Notes: a model not told the origin generated them from the letters alone. A DNA stretch of 64,000 nucleotides from Rhea pennata (GCF_028389875.1 NC_084675.1:22344412-22408411), one strand, 5' to 3'; shown: positions 1 through 53,973, counted from the stretch's first letter. Translations and numbers: made by a program.

Positions 1-3000
1 CAGTGTTTTGCAGATGATTCTGAGACAGAGCTTGGGTGTTAAAAGTTGAAGCTAAACTTACTGCCTTGGAAAGAACAAAATCTGCTGGAGCTCCCAAGGA
101 AGCTCTCGTGACTATAGCTAGCTGTCTGGCATTTCATAAGGTTCTTAGTATACTGTTCTTGGCTTTCAGAAAACTTAGTTATTTCTTTTTTTCATAAATG
201 AGTAACTACAAGTAATACCGATTAGGTCAGTGACGAGGCATTCTCCAGTTGTGCTTCTGCGATGTTACTGTTGGATGCAGGCTTGTCGTGTGGCATTACA
301 GCTTCGCTCGCTTTCCCTATGGGCTCCTAGCCTGCACGGGGGCTGCACAGAACTAAGGAATAGTTGGAGGGCATGTTACTGTGTTTACCTCCTCCATTAC
401 AGGAGGGGTTGCTGTGATAGTGAATTAATGAGAGTCTAGGCAAAACTTTGGATCACTGCTAGAGTAGTATCTTGTCTTCATGAAGCAGAAACTGTATCTG
501 CTCCTGTTACATGATTAGTTTGATAGTTTTCTTTTAATTTTCATTTTACTTTATTATTATTATTATTATTATTCCTACTTCTAATTTTACTTTTGCATGT
601 GGTGTGCCTGCTTTGGGGCATTTCCGTGCTATCGCAAATGTGAAGACTGAAGCAAAGTTCTGATTCTTCGGTCTTGGAGAAGGTTTCCTTGCATGCTAGT
701 GAACTTGGAGCCATGGCTTTGGAGACTGGCTGAACTGCAGTTCTTCAGCGAAGTCCTGCGGTGTAGGAAGCTGTAGCATAAGCACCTTCTGTGCGTTGCT
801 CTAGGGACTGCAGAGATAGAAGCAGCAGGGGAGAATGTAACACCCTTTGCCAAAGGGAAGTTTACTGTTACTTCTGAATCTAGGGAAGTAAGCACCACAA
901 ATGGACTGCCTGAATTTTGGGAACTTTTTTCAATTGCACTGTCGTTTATTGCATTTCTTATTTGTGCTGATAGAAATTAATAGAAAATAACTGACCAACA
1001 ATCTGGATTTTTGTAATAGCTTTAATAGCTACTGATGGAGGTGAATGTTTTATGCTTACCAACTTAGCTGGTGATGATGAAAATGCATTCATATTCATTT
1101 TCCCCCATCCTTTTCAGGGGCATTCTGTCAGCTACAGAAAGAGATCTAGTTTACTTAAAAGCTTTTGCTTTGGTGCTGCTTATTTGTAAGAAATCAGAAA
1201 ACAAATTTCCTGAACACATCTGTACATGACAGCTTTTATATTTCTACTGACCTCTTAAGGCTGACCTTTCGGATGTAATATGCTAAGTTGTTGTAGTTGC
1301 ACTCAAAGTGCAACTTCTCAGGCACTTGGACAATTAAAATTGCTGTCATAAAATTGTGCTTACAGTCAGTAACAATTTGTGCCGGCATTTCTGGACTCAG
1401 CATTAACTGTTATGTGCTTTATAAGAATACAATTTGTTTCAGATTACATCCTGTTTAACTACCCAGAGCTGCTATCACCAAGAGGCAACTGCAGTCTTTT
1501 TATTTGGCTTTTAATTTCTCAGCAATATTCACAACTCTGGTTGCAGAGCCAGCCTGCTCAGATGTACTAAGAAAACAAAAGTAGCCATCAGGAAACTCAA
1601 AAAGTGGCCTTTCTAATCCTGAGGGCTCTGTGATGTGTTTAGATCCTCCTCACGCTTATTAATTAGCTAATATTTGTGCAGTGTTTTGAAGTAGAGCAGA
1701 ATTATTGGGTGTCACTATTTACATATACTTGTACTGCTTCTGGGAATGTTTTTCATTTTTGAGAAATGTTCTTAGTTCCTTTTCTGCAAACTGTCTGTAG
1801 TATAACGAGCAGCATTTCCTTTAGTGACTTTCATCTTGAGAGTCTGCTACAAATGCTAACTAATAATGTCTTTGCTATGGTGAAGGCAAGAGATGTTATC
1901 TCAGTGATGACAGTACATCTGGCAAAGCACAAGACATCAGTACGACAGTCTCAGTCCTGGGAAGTTCATACAACAGATGAGTAGCATGGATAATAAAGTT
2001 GTAATGCCTTCCTGATATCCAGTTGTGTGCTCCTAACACATGGAGGAGGTGTTGCATGTTCCCTGTACTTGCTCTGCTATCATATATCAGTGCTGAGATC
2101 CCCAATTCTGTAGTTACCAAAAGGTTTCAGTTTTCAGATTCTGAAAAGGCTTGGATTTGCTCTGGTAGTGTTTACATTGCATGGCAATCTGTTTGAATGC
2201 TGTGACTTAGTGTGCCTTCTGTCTGTTTGTTATTGCTATTTTTATGGTAAATGGCAACCTTTTTTTATGTAGAACCAGTCAGAGGAACATAGCAGAGAAG
2301 AGTGAGGGAGTTTGGTCAGGAAGGCTTAAGTAGTGCAGAGCTGGCTAGTGATAACAACTTTTATTACATAGAAGACTCCTGAATATGTTTAAAGAAGCTA
2401 TCAATGTCTTGTAGTATTTCTTCTCCAAAGGCATTAAAAATGGGGGCTGGGGGAATCTGACAATTTATGCAGTGTTTTTGTTGCACCAGTAGTGAATGAG
2501 CTTGTGGGGAGACTGTAACTAGAAGTGGCTGAAGTACAATTTCTTCAGATGAAGAAATCCTGATGATTTGTAATCCCATGGCTTTCCTTTAGCCTTAAAT
2601 ATGCTTCTTTAAGCCATGGGTTGGTCTTCTCTTTAGCTTTCCACCTCTAGCTGATGCCTACCCAAGCTTGTTACTGTTAAAACCTTTCATTTTTTCCTTT
2701 TTTTTTGGGGGGGGGGCGGGGGGAGGGAGGAGGAGAAGGCATATATTTTCAAATGGTGAATCTAGTTCTTTGGAAAGAAGCCATCCTGAGAGAAGCTGAT
2801 GCCCCTGTTTAACTATTCCACTGGTACAAGACAGAAAATTGCAGTATGTGCTTTTCTGCTCTCTCTGTTAGCTGCCTCCGTGTTGGAAGACCTGCCTAAA
2901 CACCATTCACAGCCTCGGGCTCTTCTGAGGCAGCCAAATGCTCCTGGTTACCGATGAGGGGAGTAAAGAAGGAGTTTCAATAGCGTCTGGTTTTAGGACT

Positions 3001-3458
3001 AAGGACATGGTACAACAGCAGACCACAGCCAAAGGGCAAACGTTTTTAATCACCAGCAGCCTTTGTCTAGATGTGAACGAGTAATCATACCATCAAGAGA
3101 GATATCTTGATTCTTGGGTCAGACAGCCCTGCTGTAAATCTTTTTTTTCTTCTCTAGGGCAAAATCATTATTTTTTTTTTTTCAATATGAAGGATATTTT
3201 GTATCTTTGTATATGAAGGGTAGCACACTTCTCAGTTCTGGCATAATATTGGGATAAATTCTTTAAGCAATTTAAGCTCTATATTTTCTGTATTTTCTTC
3301 TTGAAAATGCTATGATAAGCCATGTTTATGAGTTCAGGCAACTTTTTCCTCTTTCAGAGATGAAATGCAGGCATACAGGTTCTGTGGCAAATGAAGTGCA
3401 CCCTTCTGAATTTCCCAGCTTATTCCCTGTAACGATTGTTGGTTTTCACTCCCTGCAG
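1..3458 (+). other. ZC3H18: ZC3H18 intron 1, 3' part
   Basis: This is AT-rich non-coding DNA ending in a pyrimidine tract and acceptor AG at 3457-3458. The first, probably untranslated, exon and promoter must lie left of the window. Visible landmarks are a short (ATT)n run at 551-573 and a T-then-G homopolymer stretch around 2700-2730. The short open frames here have no recognisable protein and stop quickly. Nothing else is supported. Confidence 0.75.
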
Positions 3459-3466
3459 ACTACTGA

Positions 3467-44801
<41,335 letters not shown>

Positions 44802-44943
44802 GGGGCCGTGCGCGGAGCGCCGCTCTGCCCCGTTAGTGACTGTTCATGTTTTTATAAATAGTGTAAAAGCGGCCACTTTGGGATTTTGCAGTTCTGTCTT
44901 ATTTTGGCTGCGATTCTTTTTAAAAAAAAAAACAAAAAAAAAA

Positions 44944-45516
44944 ATTAAAGTTTGTCAGCTGAGAACACACAACCACAACGACTCGTTCTGGCTGCCCCCG
45001 CCACGGGGTGAGAGCGTCTAGTCCCTCCGCTCTGCCAGATGTGCACGGCAGCCCGAGCTGGCACTAGGACGGAGGCCACCACCGTGTTTTCCATGTAAAT
45101 TATGCACAGAGGACTCCAGCCCTGTTGGATATTCTCGCTACTTTCTCTTTCTCTCTCTGCCCTCTCCTCTTTGCTAGCCTTGAGTTGTATTCTTCTAGTT
45201 AGCCCTGCTGTGTGTTGAGTGTCTTCAGCAATGCAGTTCTATATACTGTGTAATGAGAGAACCGAAAACTGCTGTGAACTACTGGCAACATCACCTTCTC
45301 TCCCTGCCCTCCCCCCCAGGAACAAAACAAATATATATATATTCTTGACTAAAGTCCGATTGGGAAAATGACCTGTCTTTTATTTTAAGCATCAGATTGC
45401 TTTAGTTGATTTAAAAGGAACCCTGAAGGTATTGTCGGGATGTCTGTCTAACAAGGAGGGTTCTTTTTTCTTTGTTTTTTTTTTTTTCCTTTTTTGAGGG
45501 ATCTCCCTGAAATAAA
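44944..45516 (+). terminator. ZC3H18: ZC3H18 poly(A) signals: ATTAAA (44944) and AATAAA (45511)
   Basis: The 3' UTR follows the stop at 44801. A variant signal ATTAAA lies at 44944-44949 after two A-rich runs. A canonical AATAAA lies at 45511-45516, followed by a T/C-rich stretch. The distal one is the likelier main site, giving a 3' UTR of about 730 nt; the first could give a 160-nt form. Confidence 0.7.
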
Positions 45517-45539
45517 GTATTTTGATAACCAGTTCCTTC

Positions 45540-46830
45540 CCCTCTCTTCTGTTCTCTCCAGGGCTCCATCCTCCCTCCCTCCCTCCCCCCGGTCTCTGGG
45601 GGCCTGTCCTCTGGTCTGTCTTTGGGCTGTGTTAGTGGGTTTTGCTGCTGTGCTGCCAGCTCGGCAGCCACCCTCACGCAGCAGCACCCGCAGCCGCGTG
45701 GAGCTGGCAGCACTGCCGGGGCTGGCAGTGGAGCCCGGCTTCCCGTGGGGCTGGGGCCTCGTCCTCCCGCAGCCTTCACCCCCCAGCTTGTGCTGCACCT
45801 TTGCGGCACCCAGGAAAGTCGCAGCTGAGTGCCAGAGGCAGCAGGAGATGCTGGACCGTGCGCCCGGCTCTCCGCAGGCTCCGCGAGTGGTGGGATGCGA
45901 GGAGAGGAGCTCTGCGAGTCCCGCGGGCCGGGCTGTGGCCGAGCCCCGCCGTGCCGCTGTGGCCGGAGCCGAGCGCTTGCAGCAGCGATGCAGCACGGGC
46001 TGCTGGAGCCGGGAAGACGTTGTTCAGCCCCGGGTCCCTATTGCCACGTCCTGCTGCGCCCTCTGCTCTGCTCTGCTCAGTGCCTTCAGCCTGACTGAGG
46101 GTCTCCGTCAGCGCGGGCCGGGGGCGCTCACCCTGCCGCAGCCCCCGCCAAGCTGGGCAAGGAGTGGGAGGTAGCAGGGTGCCTGCTCCCCTCTGTCCAC
46201 AGCCCCGGCGCTGCCCTTGGCTGGGGGCGATGCAGACGGAGACGTTGTCCTTTGGCCAGTGCCAGGATTGCCCAACTTGAGATTTCTTGGCCTTGCTGCA
46301 AGCCTGGAGCGCGGCTACCCCAGGAATGTGGCAGTGCTATCGCCGCCGGGCTTACGCAAGGGGGCCAGGGCTGGGCCGGAGGAGACGGCTCGGGGAGCGG
46401 GGACCGTCCCCATCACCACTGGGGATCCCTCTCCTTCCCCGCTGCTGCCAGCGCCGGGCGCGAACGACAGAGCTGGAGGGCCGGCTCCCAGGGTGCCGGG
46501 CAGGCCGGTGGTGGCCGAGCGAGCCCGCGCCACCGTGCCGCTCTCCGCGTGCCCCTCGCTCCGCGCCCGGCCCAGCCGCTCTGCCCCAGGAGCCCTTCCC
46601 TGCCTCGGTTTCCCCTCTGAGGGGGCCGTGGCTCTGCCCTGGCCGAGGCAGCACACGCGGGGCACCACCCCGACAAGCCACCCGCCCTGGGGTGCCCCGA
46701 GCCCGAGCCATCGCCTGCGCCGGGGCCGGCGGGAGGCACTTTCCGTGCCCCGGGAGCAGGGCTCGGGCGCGCCGGGGCAAGAAGGAAGTGCACCGGGCCC
46801 CGCGCGGGGAGGAGGAAGGGAGCCGGGAGC
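45540..46830. other. ZC3H18-IL17C intergenic spacer
   Basis: This is GC-rich DNA with few stop codons, so all six frames show long open stretches (up to about 300 codons) with no recognisable protein and heavy mutual overlap. No gene is supported. It probably includes distal promoter sequence for IL17C. Confidence 0.6.
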
Positions 46831-46900
46831 TGGAGTTTCCAGGTGTGTGTACATCACCTGGGCCAGCCCTATATATACAGGCGGTGGCAGCAGCGCTGCC
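46831..46900 (+). promoter_or_regulatory. IL17C: IL17C promoter: kappaB-like site, paired CANNTG boxes, TATA box
   Basis: TGGAGTTTCC at 46831-46840 matches the kappaB consensus GGGRNYYYCC at 9 of 10 positions. It is followed by CAGGTG (46840-46845) and CACCTG (46855-46860), inverted E-boxes of the Snail/ZEB type, and a TATATATA box at 46870-46877. Transcription should start near 46900, leaving a short exon 1 up to the ATG at 46983. NF-kappaB control is established for mammalian IL17C; that this site works is inference. Confidence 0.65.
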
Positions 46901-46982
46901 ACTCGGCCGCCCGCACCCCCGGGGCAGCCGCAGGCAGCAGCTCGCCGGGCCGCCGCGCGCTCGCTCGCTCACCTGCAAGCTC

Positions 46983-48617
46983 ATGGTAACGCCCGGTCTC
47001 AGCGCCATGGGGTGGGGGGCTGTGTGGGGGGGGGGGGGGTGCATGTGCATGCGTGTGCACTTGCACTGCGTGTGTCCATACCTATGTCAGCGGGGACAGA
47101 CCAGCTAGTTGTGTAAGTGTGTGTGCGTGTGTGTGCATGCATGTGTGCTGGTAGCTCTGTGCATGTGCATGGCTCTGGTGCGGCTGTGCATTTTAAGCAC
47201 ACGTGCGTGTGTGTGCGTGCGCGCGTGCGCGTGCATGAACGTGTGCCAGTGCTCTTGGGGGGAGGGGGGCGGTCTGTGCACCTGTGCAGGTCCTGCATGT
47301 GCGTGTGGGTCCGTGTGTGCACACAGGCTGCTGCTCTGCGTATGTGTGTGTGCATATGCGCACTGGTGCTCTGCACGCCAGTTTGGGGCGGGGGGGGGGG
47401 TCTGCACACTCGCTGCAGTGGGCCCCTGCACTGGGATGGGGGTGGTCCCACGTCCCTGCGGCGAGGGGCCCGCTCAGCTCCCCTCTTGCGGCAGGGCTGG
47501 CTCCGTGCCCTGGCGCTGCTGGGCGCCGTGTGGCTGTGCCTCGGGCTGCGGCGCCCGGGCGGCCCCCCGCACGTGCACTGCTACAGCGCCGGCGAGCTGC
47601 AGGACGCCGAGGCCCCCGCGCACCTCCTCAGCCGCCGCCTGCGCTGGGACCGCTATGTGCCGGTGCAGCTGGTGCCGCAGCTGGAGCGCCTGCAGCAGGA
47701 GCCACGGCAGCGCCGGCAGCGCCGGCACCATGAGCATGCCTGCCCCACGCTGCAGCTCCACGCCGGCCTCCGCAGCGAGCCCAACGAGCGCTCCATCTCG
47801 CCGTGGCGCTACCGGTGAGTGAGCTCAGTGCTGCCCCGCTGCAGGGCCCGGCAGGCATCTGCCCTACAAGGGTTTGCCCTGCTCCTGGGGAATGGGGCCA
47901 GGCGCACGAGCGGCAGCATCGCAGCTGGTACCTGGCAGCATCGCGGCTGGTACCCAGCCACATTGTAGCTGGCACTCAGCAGCGTCGCGGTTGGTACCCA
48001 GCCACATTGTAGCTGGCACTCAGCAGCGTCGCGGTTGGTACCCAGCAGTATTGCAGCTGGTACTTGACAGTATCACGGCTGGTACCCAGCAATATTGTGG
48101 CTGGTACCCAGCAGCATTGCAGCTGATACTCGGCAGCAGCACGGCTGGTACTTGGCAGCATCACGACTGGTACCCGGCAGCATTGTAGTTAGTACTCAGC
48201 AGCGTCGCGGTTGGTACCCGGCAGTATTGTGGCTGGTACCTGGCAGTATTGCAGCTGATACACAGCAGCATTACTGCCACCCAGGTGGAGGGGGTAGTTT
48301 TTTTTTTTTTTTTTTGGGGGGGGGGGGGGGCACTGTGCTTATGCCCCCCCCCCCCCCCGGCCTGCAGCATCGATGAGGACGAGAACCGGTACCCGCGGAA
48401 GCTGGCCTTCGCCGAGTGCCTGTGCCGGGGCTGCGTGGACGTGAAGACGGGCCGGGAGACGACGTCGCTCAACTCGGTGGCCATCCACCAGACCATGATG
48501 GTGCTGCGGCGGCAGCCCTGCCCGCGCCCCGCCGGCGCCGGCCTCTTCACCTTCGCCGTGGACTACATCAAGGTGCCCGTGGGCTGCACCTGCGTGCTGC
48601 CCCGCACCTGGCGCTGA
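46983..48617 (+). CDS. IL17C: IL17C, interleukin-17C (spliced)
   Basis: IL-17C is a secreted epithelial cytokine signalling through IL-17RA/RE. Coding exons: 46983-46985 (only the ATG, followed at once by donor gtaacg), 47495-47814 and 48368-48617 (TGA 48615-48617). The sum is 573 nt, 190 aa; human has 197. Residues 2-24 form a signal peptide (GWLRALALLGAVWLCLGLRR). The family signature ERSISPWRYR ends exon 2 and continues as IDEDENRYPRKLAFAECLCR. Cysteines C125, C127, C130, C159, C181 and C183 give the IL-17 cystine-knot fold; the C-terminus reads IKVPVGCTCVLPRTW. The start is forced, since exon 2 has no other usable ATG before the signal peptide. Introns hold a GT-rich stretch and a 22-bp minisatellite. 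The next gene, CYBA, converges tail to tail. Confidence 0.93.
47029..47370. repeat. GT-rich cryptic simple repeat in IL17C intron 1
   Basis: This is irregular alternating purine-pyrimidine sequence (gtgtgtgcgtgtgtgtgcatgc and variants), starting after a run of ten or more G. Such tracts can adopt Z-DNA. It opens long false reading frames on both strands (for example His/Thr-rich on the minus strand). Confidence 0.8.
47914..48265. repeat. 22-bp minisatellite, 16 copies, in IL17C intron 2
   Basis: Exactly 16 consecutive 22-bp units fill 352 bp with no indel. The consensus is close to CAGCATTGCGGCTGGTACCC plus AG. Units 3-4 and 5-6 are identical pairs, so one 44-bp duplication is recent. Other units differ by several substitutions. 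It starts about 100 bp after the exon 2 donor and ends about 100 bp before exon 3. Confidence 0.93.
48298..48358 (+). repeat. T18-G15-(13 nt)-C15 homopolymer block at the IL17C exon 3 acceptor
   Basis: 18 T, 15 G, a 13-nt spacer and 15 C follow each other, ending 9 nt before exon 3. The G and C runs are equal in length and could pair as a 15-bp all-G/C stem. The C run is at the same time the pyrimidine tract of the acceptor cctgcag. Run lengths may be affected by assembly error. Confidence 0.85.
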
Positions 48618-48712
48618 GCCCAGCCCGTGTCTCAGCACCCCGCCGTGCTTGTTTTAAAGCACCCGCCTAGCTCCCTTGGCCCAGCACCTTGATATAGATA
48701 TATATTTTTTTA

Positions 48713-48776
48713 ATTTATGAATTATTTATGAGCCCTGCCCCAGGGGGGCTGCGCAAGGCCTGTTCGGTGTCCTCCC

Positions 48777-48812
<36 letters not shown>

Positions 48813-48982
48813 ATATTTATTGCTGATCCCCTGCAAGAGCCACAGCTCCAGCTCCGGGGTGCAGCGTCACCCCCCCCCCCCCCCAAGGCGCCAGCAGCCA
48901 GGCCCTGCACGTGCTCCCTGGTCACTTGCTGGTTATTTATTGCCCCGCAATGCTATTTATCGTGCCCTGTACATGCTATTTA
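48713..48982 (+). promoter_or_regulatory. IL17C: AU-rich elements in IL17C 3' UTR
   Basis: Six ATTTA pentamers lie at 48713, 48724, 48815, 48935, 48955 and 48978. The one at 48935 sits in the full nonamer TTATTTATT. They stand in an otherwise GC-rich 3' UTR together with a long T run at about 48779-48807. This pattern marks unstable cytokine mRNAs bound by TTP/ZFP36-type proteins (established for the class, inferred here). Confidence 0.75.
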
Positions 48983-49015
48983 ATGCTGCCCTGGCTCCAC
49001 GCAGGGCACCGTGCA

Positions 49016-49021
49016 AATAAA
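49016..49021 (+). terminator. IL17C: IL17C poly(A) signal AATAAA
   Basis: A canonical AATAAA lies 399 nt after the stop codon, following the AU-rich elements. Cleavage would fall near 49040. Confidence 0.8.
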
Positions 49022-49039
49022 GCCTGACGCCCCGACGCC

Positions 49040-50270
49040 CGTGTCGCCCGCTGCGTGCGCTCAGACCTGGCGCGGCGGGTAAAGGACCTGCGGGGGGGGG
49101 GGGCAGGCGAGGTGGATAGCGGGGGGCAGACGATGCACCCCATGGTGGGGGGGGGGGGGGAATGCCCTCTGACACCCCCGCACCCAGGCGGGGCCCGGCC
49201 CTGCTGCTGACTCCGGGGCACCAGCAGCACCCCGCCACCCACACCTTTCCCACGGCTCTGCCCCCCCCGCCCCGGCCTTGCACCCACGTCCCACGGGCCC
49301 AGTGCCAGCTGCCGGGACCGGCTCCGCTGCCCCACCAGCACCCACGGGTGCCGCAGGACATCCCCCTCCCACAACCACCCAGTCCGGGGCCCCTGCTGCC
49401 CCGATGCCACGGCTGAGGGGTGACATTAAGAGCCGAGGGGGAGGTGGGAGAAAAGACCAAACTAATCCAGGGAAACAGCACCAACGCAGCGGTGTCTCGG
49501 TCCCCGCGCGTGGGCCGGGTGGTCCCCGGCGCAGGCAGCACGGGCGCCCGCGGGCTTTGCCGCTGGGGAGCGATGCTGCGACACGCGGGGGACCTGGCTC
49601 GCGGCAAACAGCAGGAGCGGCTGAAGCTCTAACAGCAGCAGCGAGCCAGGAAAGCCTGGGTCACGTTAGGAAACCACGGGCTGTTACGATCGGGCTGTAT
49701 CGCAATTCGCGTTACGCCCCAGCGTCGCTTCCTGCGGCCGTCGGACGGAGCTGATAACGGCAGCGCGGGGGACGCGGCTGTGCAAGAGCCGTGCGGGACC
49801 CCCCGGCCACCGCGACGGCGGCAGAGCAACGCGGCCGCTCCGGGGCCGGCGCTGCCTGACGCGAGGGGACGGCCCTGTGCAGCCTGCTGCTGCCAGGGAC
49901 GTGCCCCAAATCCCGCTGCCTGCCGTTAACCCCCCCCGCCCCGGCCCAGCGCCCCGGGCAGCCCCCCGATGCAAAGCCCAGGGCGGCCCTAGCAGCGCTC
50001 TCGTTCGGCTGCGGCCCGGCAAAAGCCCCTCGCCCCTACAAAGGCCCAAGGTCTGCAGAGAGGTGAGTTCGCAGGCATCTGCCAAGGGACGTGCGTACAG
50101 TTTGAGACCCGCGATTAGTCTTAAAAGGCAAGAGGGGAATATTGTGCACAGAGAAATAACCCCGGGAGTCCCGTGTCGTCCCGTGCCATCCCATCCCATC
50201 CCGTCCCAGCGGCCGAGCGCTGTCGCGCTCCTGCCCCGCAGCCTGGGCAGAGCCAAGCCGGACGCGGGGC
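49040..50270. other. Spacer between IL17C and CYBA 3' ends
   Basis: This is a GC-rich spacer with several G or C homopolymers (for example about 49091-49104 and 49146-49160). The genes on either side converge on it. No exon, RNA gene or interspersed repeat was recognised. The many long open frames reflect low stop-codon density. Confidence 0.6.
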
Positions 50271-50285
50271 CGGGAGTTCATTCGT

Positions 50286-50291
50286 TTTATT
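50286..50291 (-). terminator. CYBA: CYBA poly(A) signal AATAAA (minus strand)
   Basis: TTTATT on the + strand reads AATAAA on the minus strand, 219 nt after the CYBA stop. It is the only canonical signal in the downstream stretch. Confidence 0.8.
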
Positions 50292-50509
50292 GCAACAGCA
50301 ACCACAAAAGGAGGCGATAAAAAACCACGAGAGGCAGTGCAGCGAGCAGAGCTGCGTGCTCCCCCCGGCCCGGCCCACCCGGCCCCCAGGGCTGCCGCCC
50401 CTGGCGAGCTTGGGGACCCCAGGGGAGCAGGGCGCTCTCGGGGGGCTCAGGGGTGCTGGGGGCACCCCGACAGCCTTGGAGGCAGGGGAGCGGCGCAGCC
50501 GGCGCGGCC

Positions 50510-53032
<2,523 letters not shown>

Positions 53033-53140
53033 GGCTCGGCTCGGCTCGGCCCGGCCCGGCTCGGCCGCGGCGGAAGCAGCGCGCTACAATGTAGCCGAGC
53101 GGCTGCCCCGCCCCGCCCCGCCCCCCGCGACCCCCCGCCC
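53033..53140 (-). promoter_or_regulatory. CYBA: CYBA core promoter, TATA-less, GC boxes and ETS site
   Basis: Upstream of the ATG lie a GGAA core (53072-53075), the 13-bp palindrome GCTACAATGTAGC (53083-53095) and repeated ccgccccgcc Sp1-type boxes at about 53105-53130. No TATA box is present. ETS/PU.1 and Sp1 control would fit a phagocyte oxidase gene, but binding is inferred. Confidence 0.55.
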
Positions 53141-53210
53141 ACGGACACGCCCCCTTCGCGCAGGCCACGCCCCTTCCTCGGGACCCTCCCACGGAGTAGC
53201 AGAGGGGACG

Positions 53211-53860
53211 GAGCCGTGGGGAGCGGTTCGGCCCCACGGAGGGACAGGGGGCGGGGAGGGGAGAAGGGGGCCGTGGGGGTAGGTTCGGCCCCACGGAGGG
53301 AGAGGGGGCGGGGGGGGAGAGAAAGAGAACGAGGCCGTGGGGGGCGATTCGGCCCCACGGAGGGAGAGGGGGCGGGGGGGAGAGGAAGAGAACGGGGCCG
53401 TGGGGGGCGGTTCGGCCCCACGGAGGGAGAGGGGGCGGGGAGGGGAGAACGGGGCCGTGGGGGTAGGTTCGGCCCCACGGAGGGAGAGGGGGCGGGGGGG
53501 GAGAGAAAGAGAACGGGGCCGTGGGGGGCGGTTCGGCCCCACGGAGGGAGAAGGGGCGGGGGGGGGGGAGAGGAAGAGAACGGGGCCGTGGGGGGCGGTT
53601 CGGCCCCACGGGGGAACATGCGGCGGGGAGGGGGGAGGAGAACGGGGCCGTGGGGGGCGGTTCGGCCCCACAGAAGGACATGGGGCGGGGGGGGGGGGGA
53701 AAGGGGGCCGTGGGGGGCAGTTCGGCCCCACGGAGGGACAGGGGGCGGGGGGGAGGGGAGAGAACGGGGCTGTGGAGGGCGGTTCGGTGGCGGTTCGGCC
53801 CCAGGGAGGGACATGGGGCGGGGGGGGGGTTCGGCCCCACGGAGGGGCATGCTGGGGGGG
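53211..53860. repeat. G-rich 57-67-bp minisatellite between CYBA and MVD, about 11 copies
   Basis: Each unit contains GGCCGTGGGGGGCGGTTCGG, CCCCACGGAGGGA and a G-rich tail with GGGGGCGGGG. The TTCGGCCCC core recurs at 53227, 53284, 53348, 53411, 53468, 53532, 53599, 53661, 53721, 53793 and 53830. Spacing 57-64-63 then 57-64-67 suggests a roughly 184-bp higher-order unit. Every unit offers a GC box and four or more G-runs, so G-quadruplexes are likely on the + strand. Long reading frames across it on both strands are artefacts. Confidence 0.92.
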
Positions 53861-53967
53861 GCCCTTGGGGAGGGGGGCAGGAGCAACCCCGCACCCCACT
53901 CGCATCTCTGCCCCAGCGCACGCAGAGTTTACGCACCCCAAGACACCGCTGCAGCTGGGAAAAAAAC

Positions 53968-53973
53968 TCTATT
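53968..53973 (-). terminator. MVD: MVD poly(A) signal, variant AATAGA
   Basis: On the minus strand, 268 nt after the stop, the sequence reads AAACAAATAGAG. AATAGA is a known weaker variant, and no canonical AATAAA was seen before the G-rich array. The surrounding AT-rich island in otherwise GC-rich DNA supports it. Confidence 0.55.

Noticed and set aside
47006-47010. Alternative IL17C start codon (gccATGG) shortly after the exon 1 donor
   Set aside because: The Kozak context is better, but it reads into the GT-rich intron and cannot join the signal-peptide frame. The ATG at 46983 joins exactly.
46217-47116. 299-codon + frame and several overlapping frames in the ZC3H18-IL17C spacer
   Set aside because: Frames on both strands are equally open, contain the IL17C TATA box and 5' UTR, and resemble no protein.
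46999-47822. Cys/Val/His/Thr-rich open frames in the GT tract upstream of IL17C exon 2
   Set aside because: These are low-complexity translations of alternating purine-pyrimidine DNA. The real IL17C frame enters only at the acceptor before 47495.
47874-48188. Open frame through the 22-bp minisatellite (LVPGSIAAGTQ-type repeats)
   Set aside because: It lies in IL17C intron 2, and exons 2 and 3 join in frame across it.
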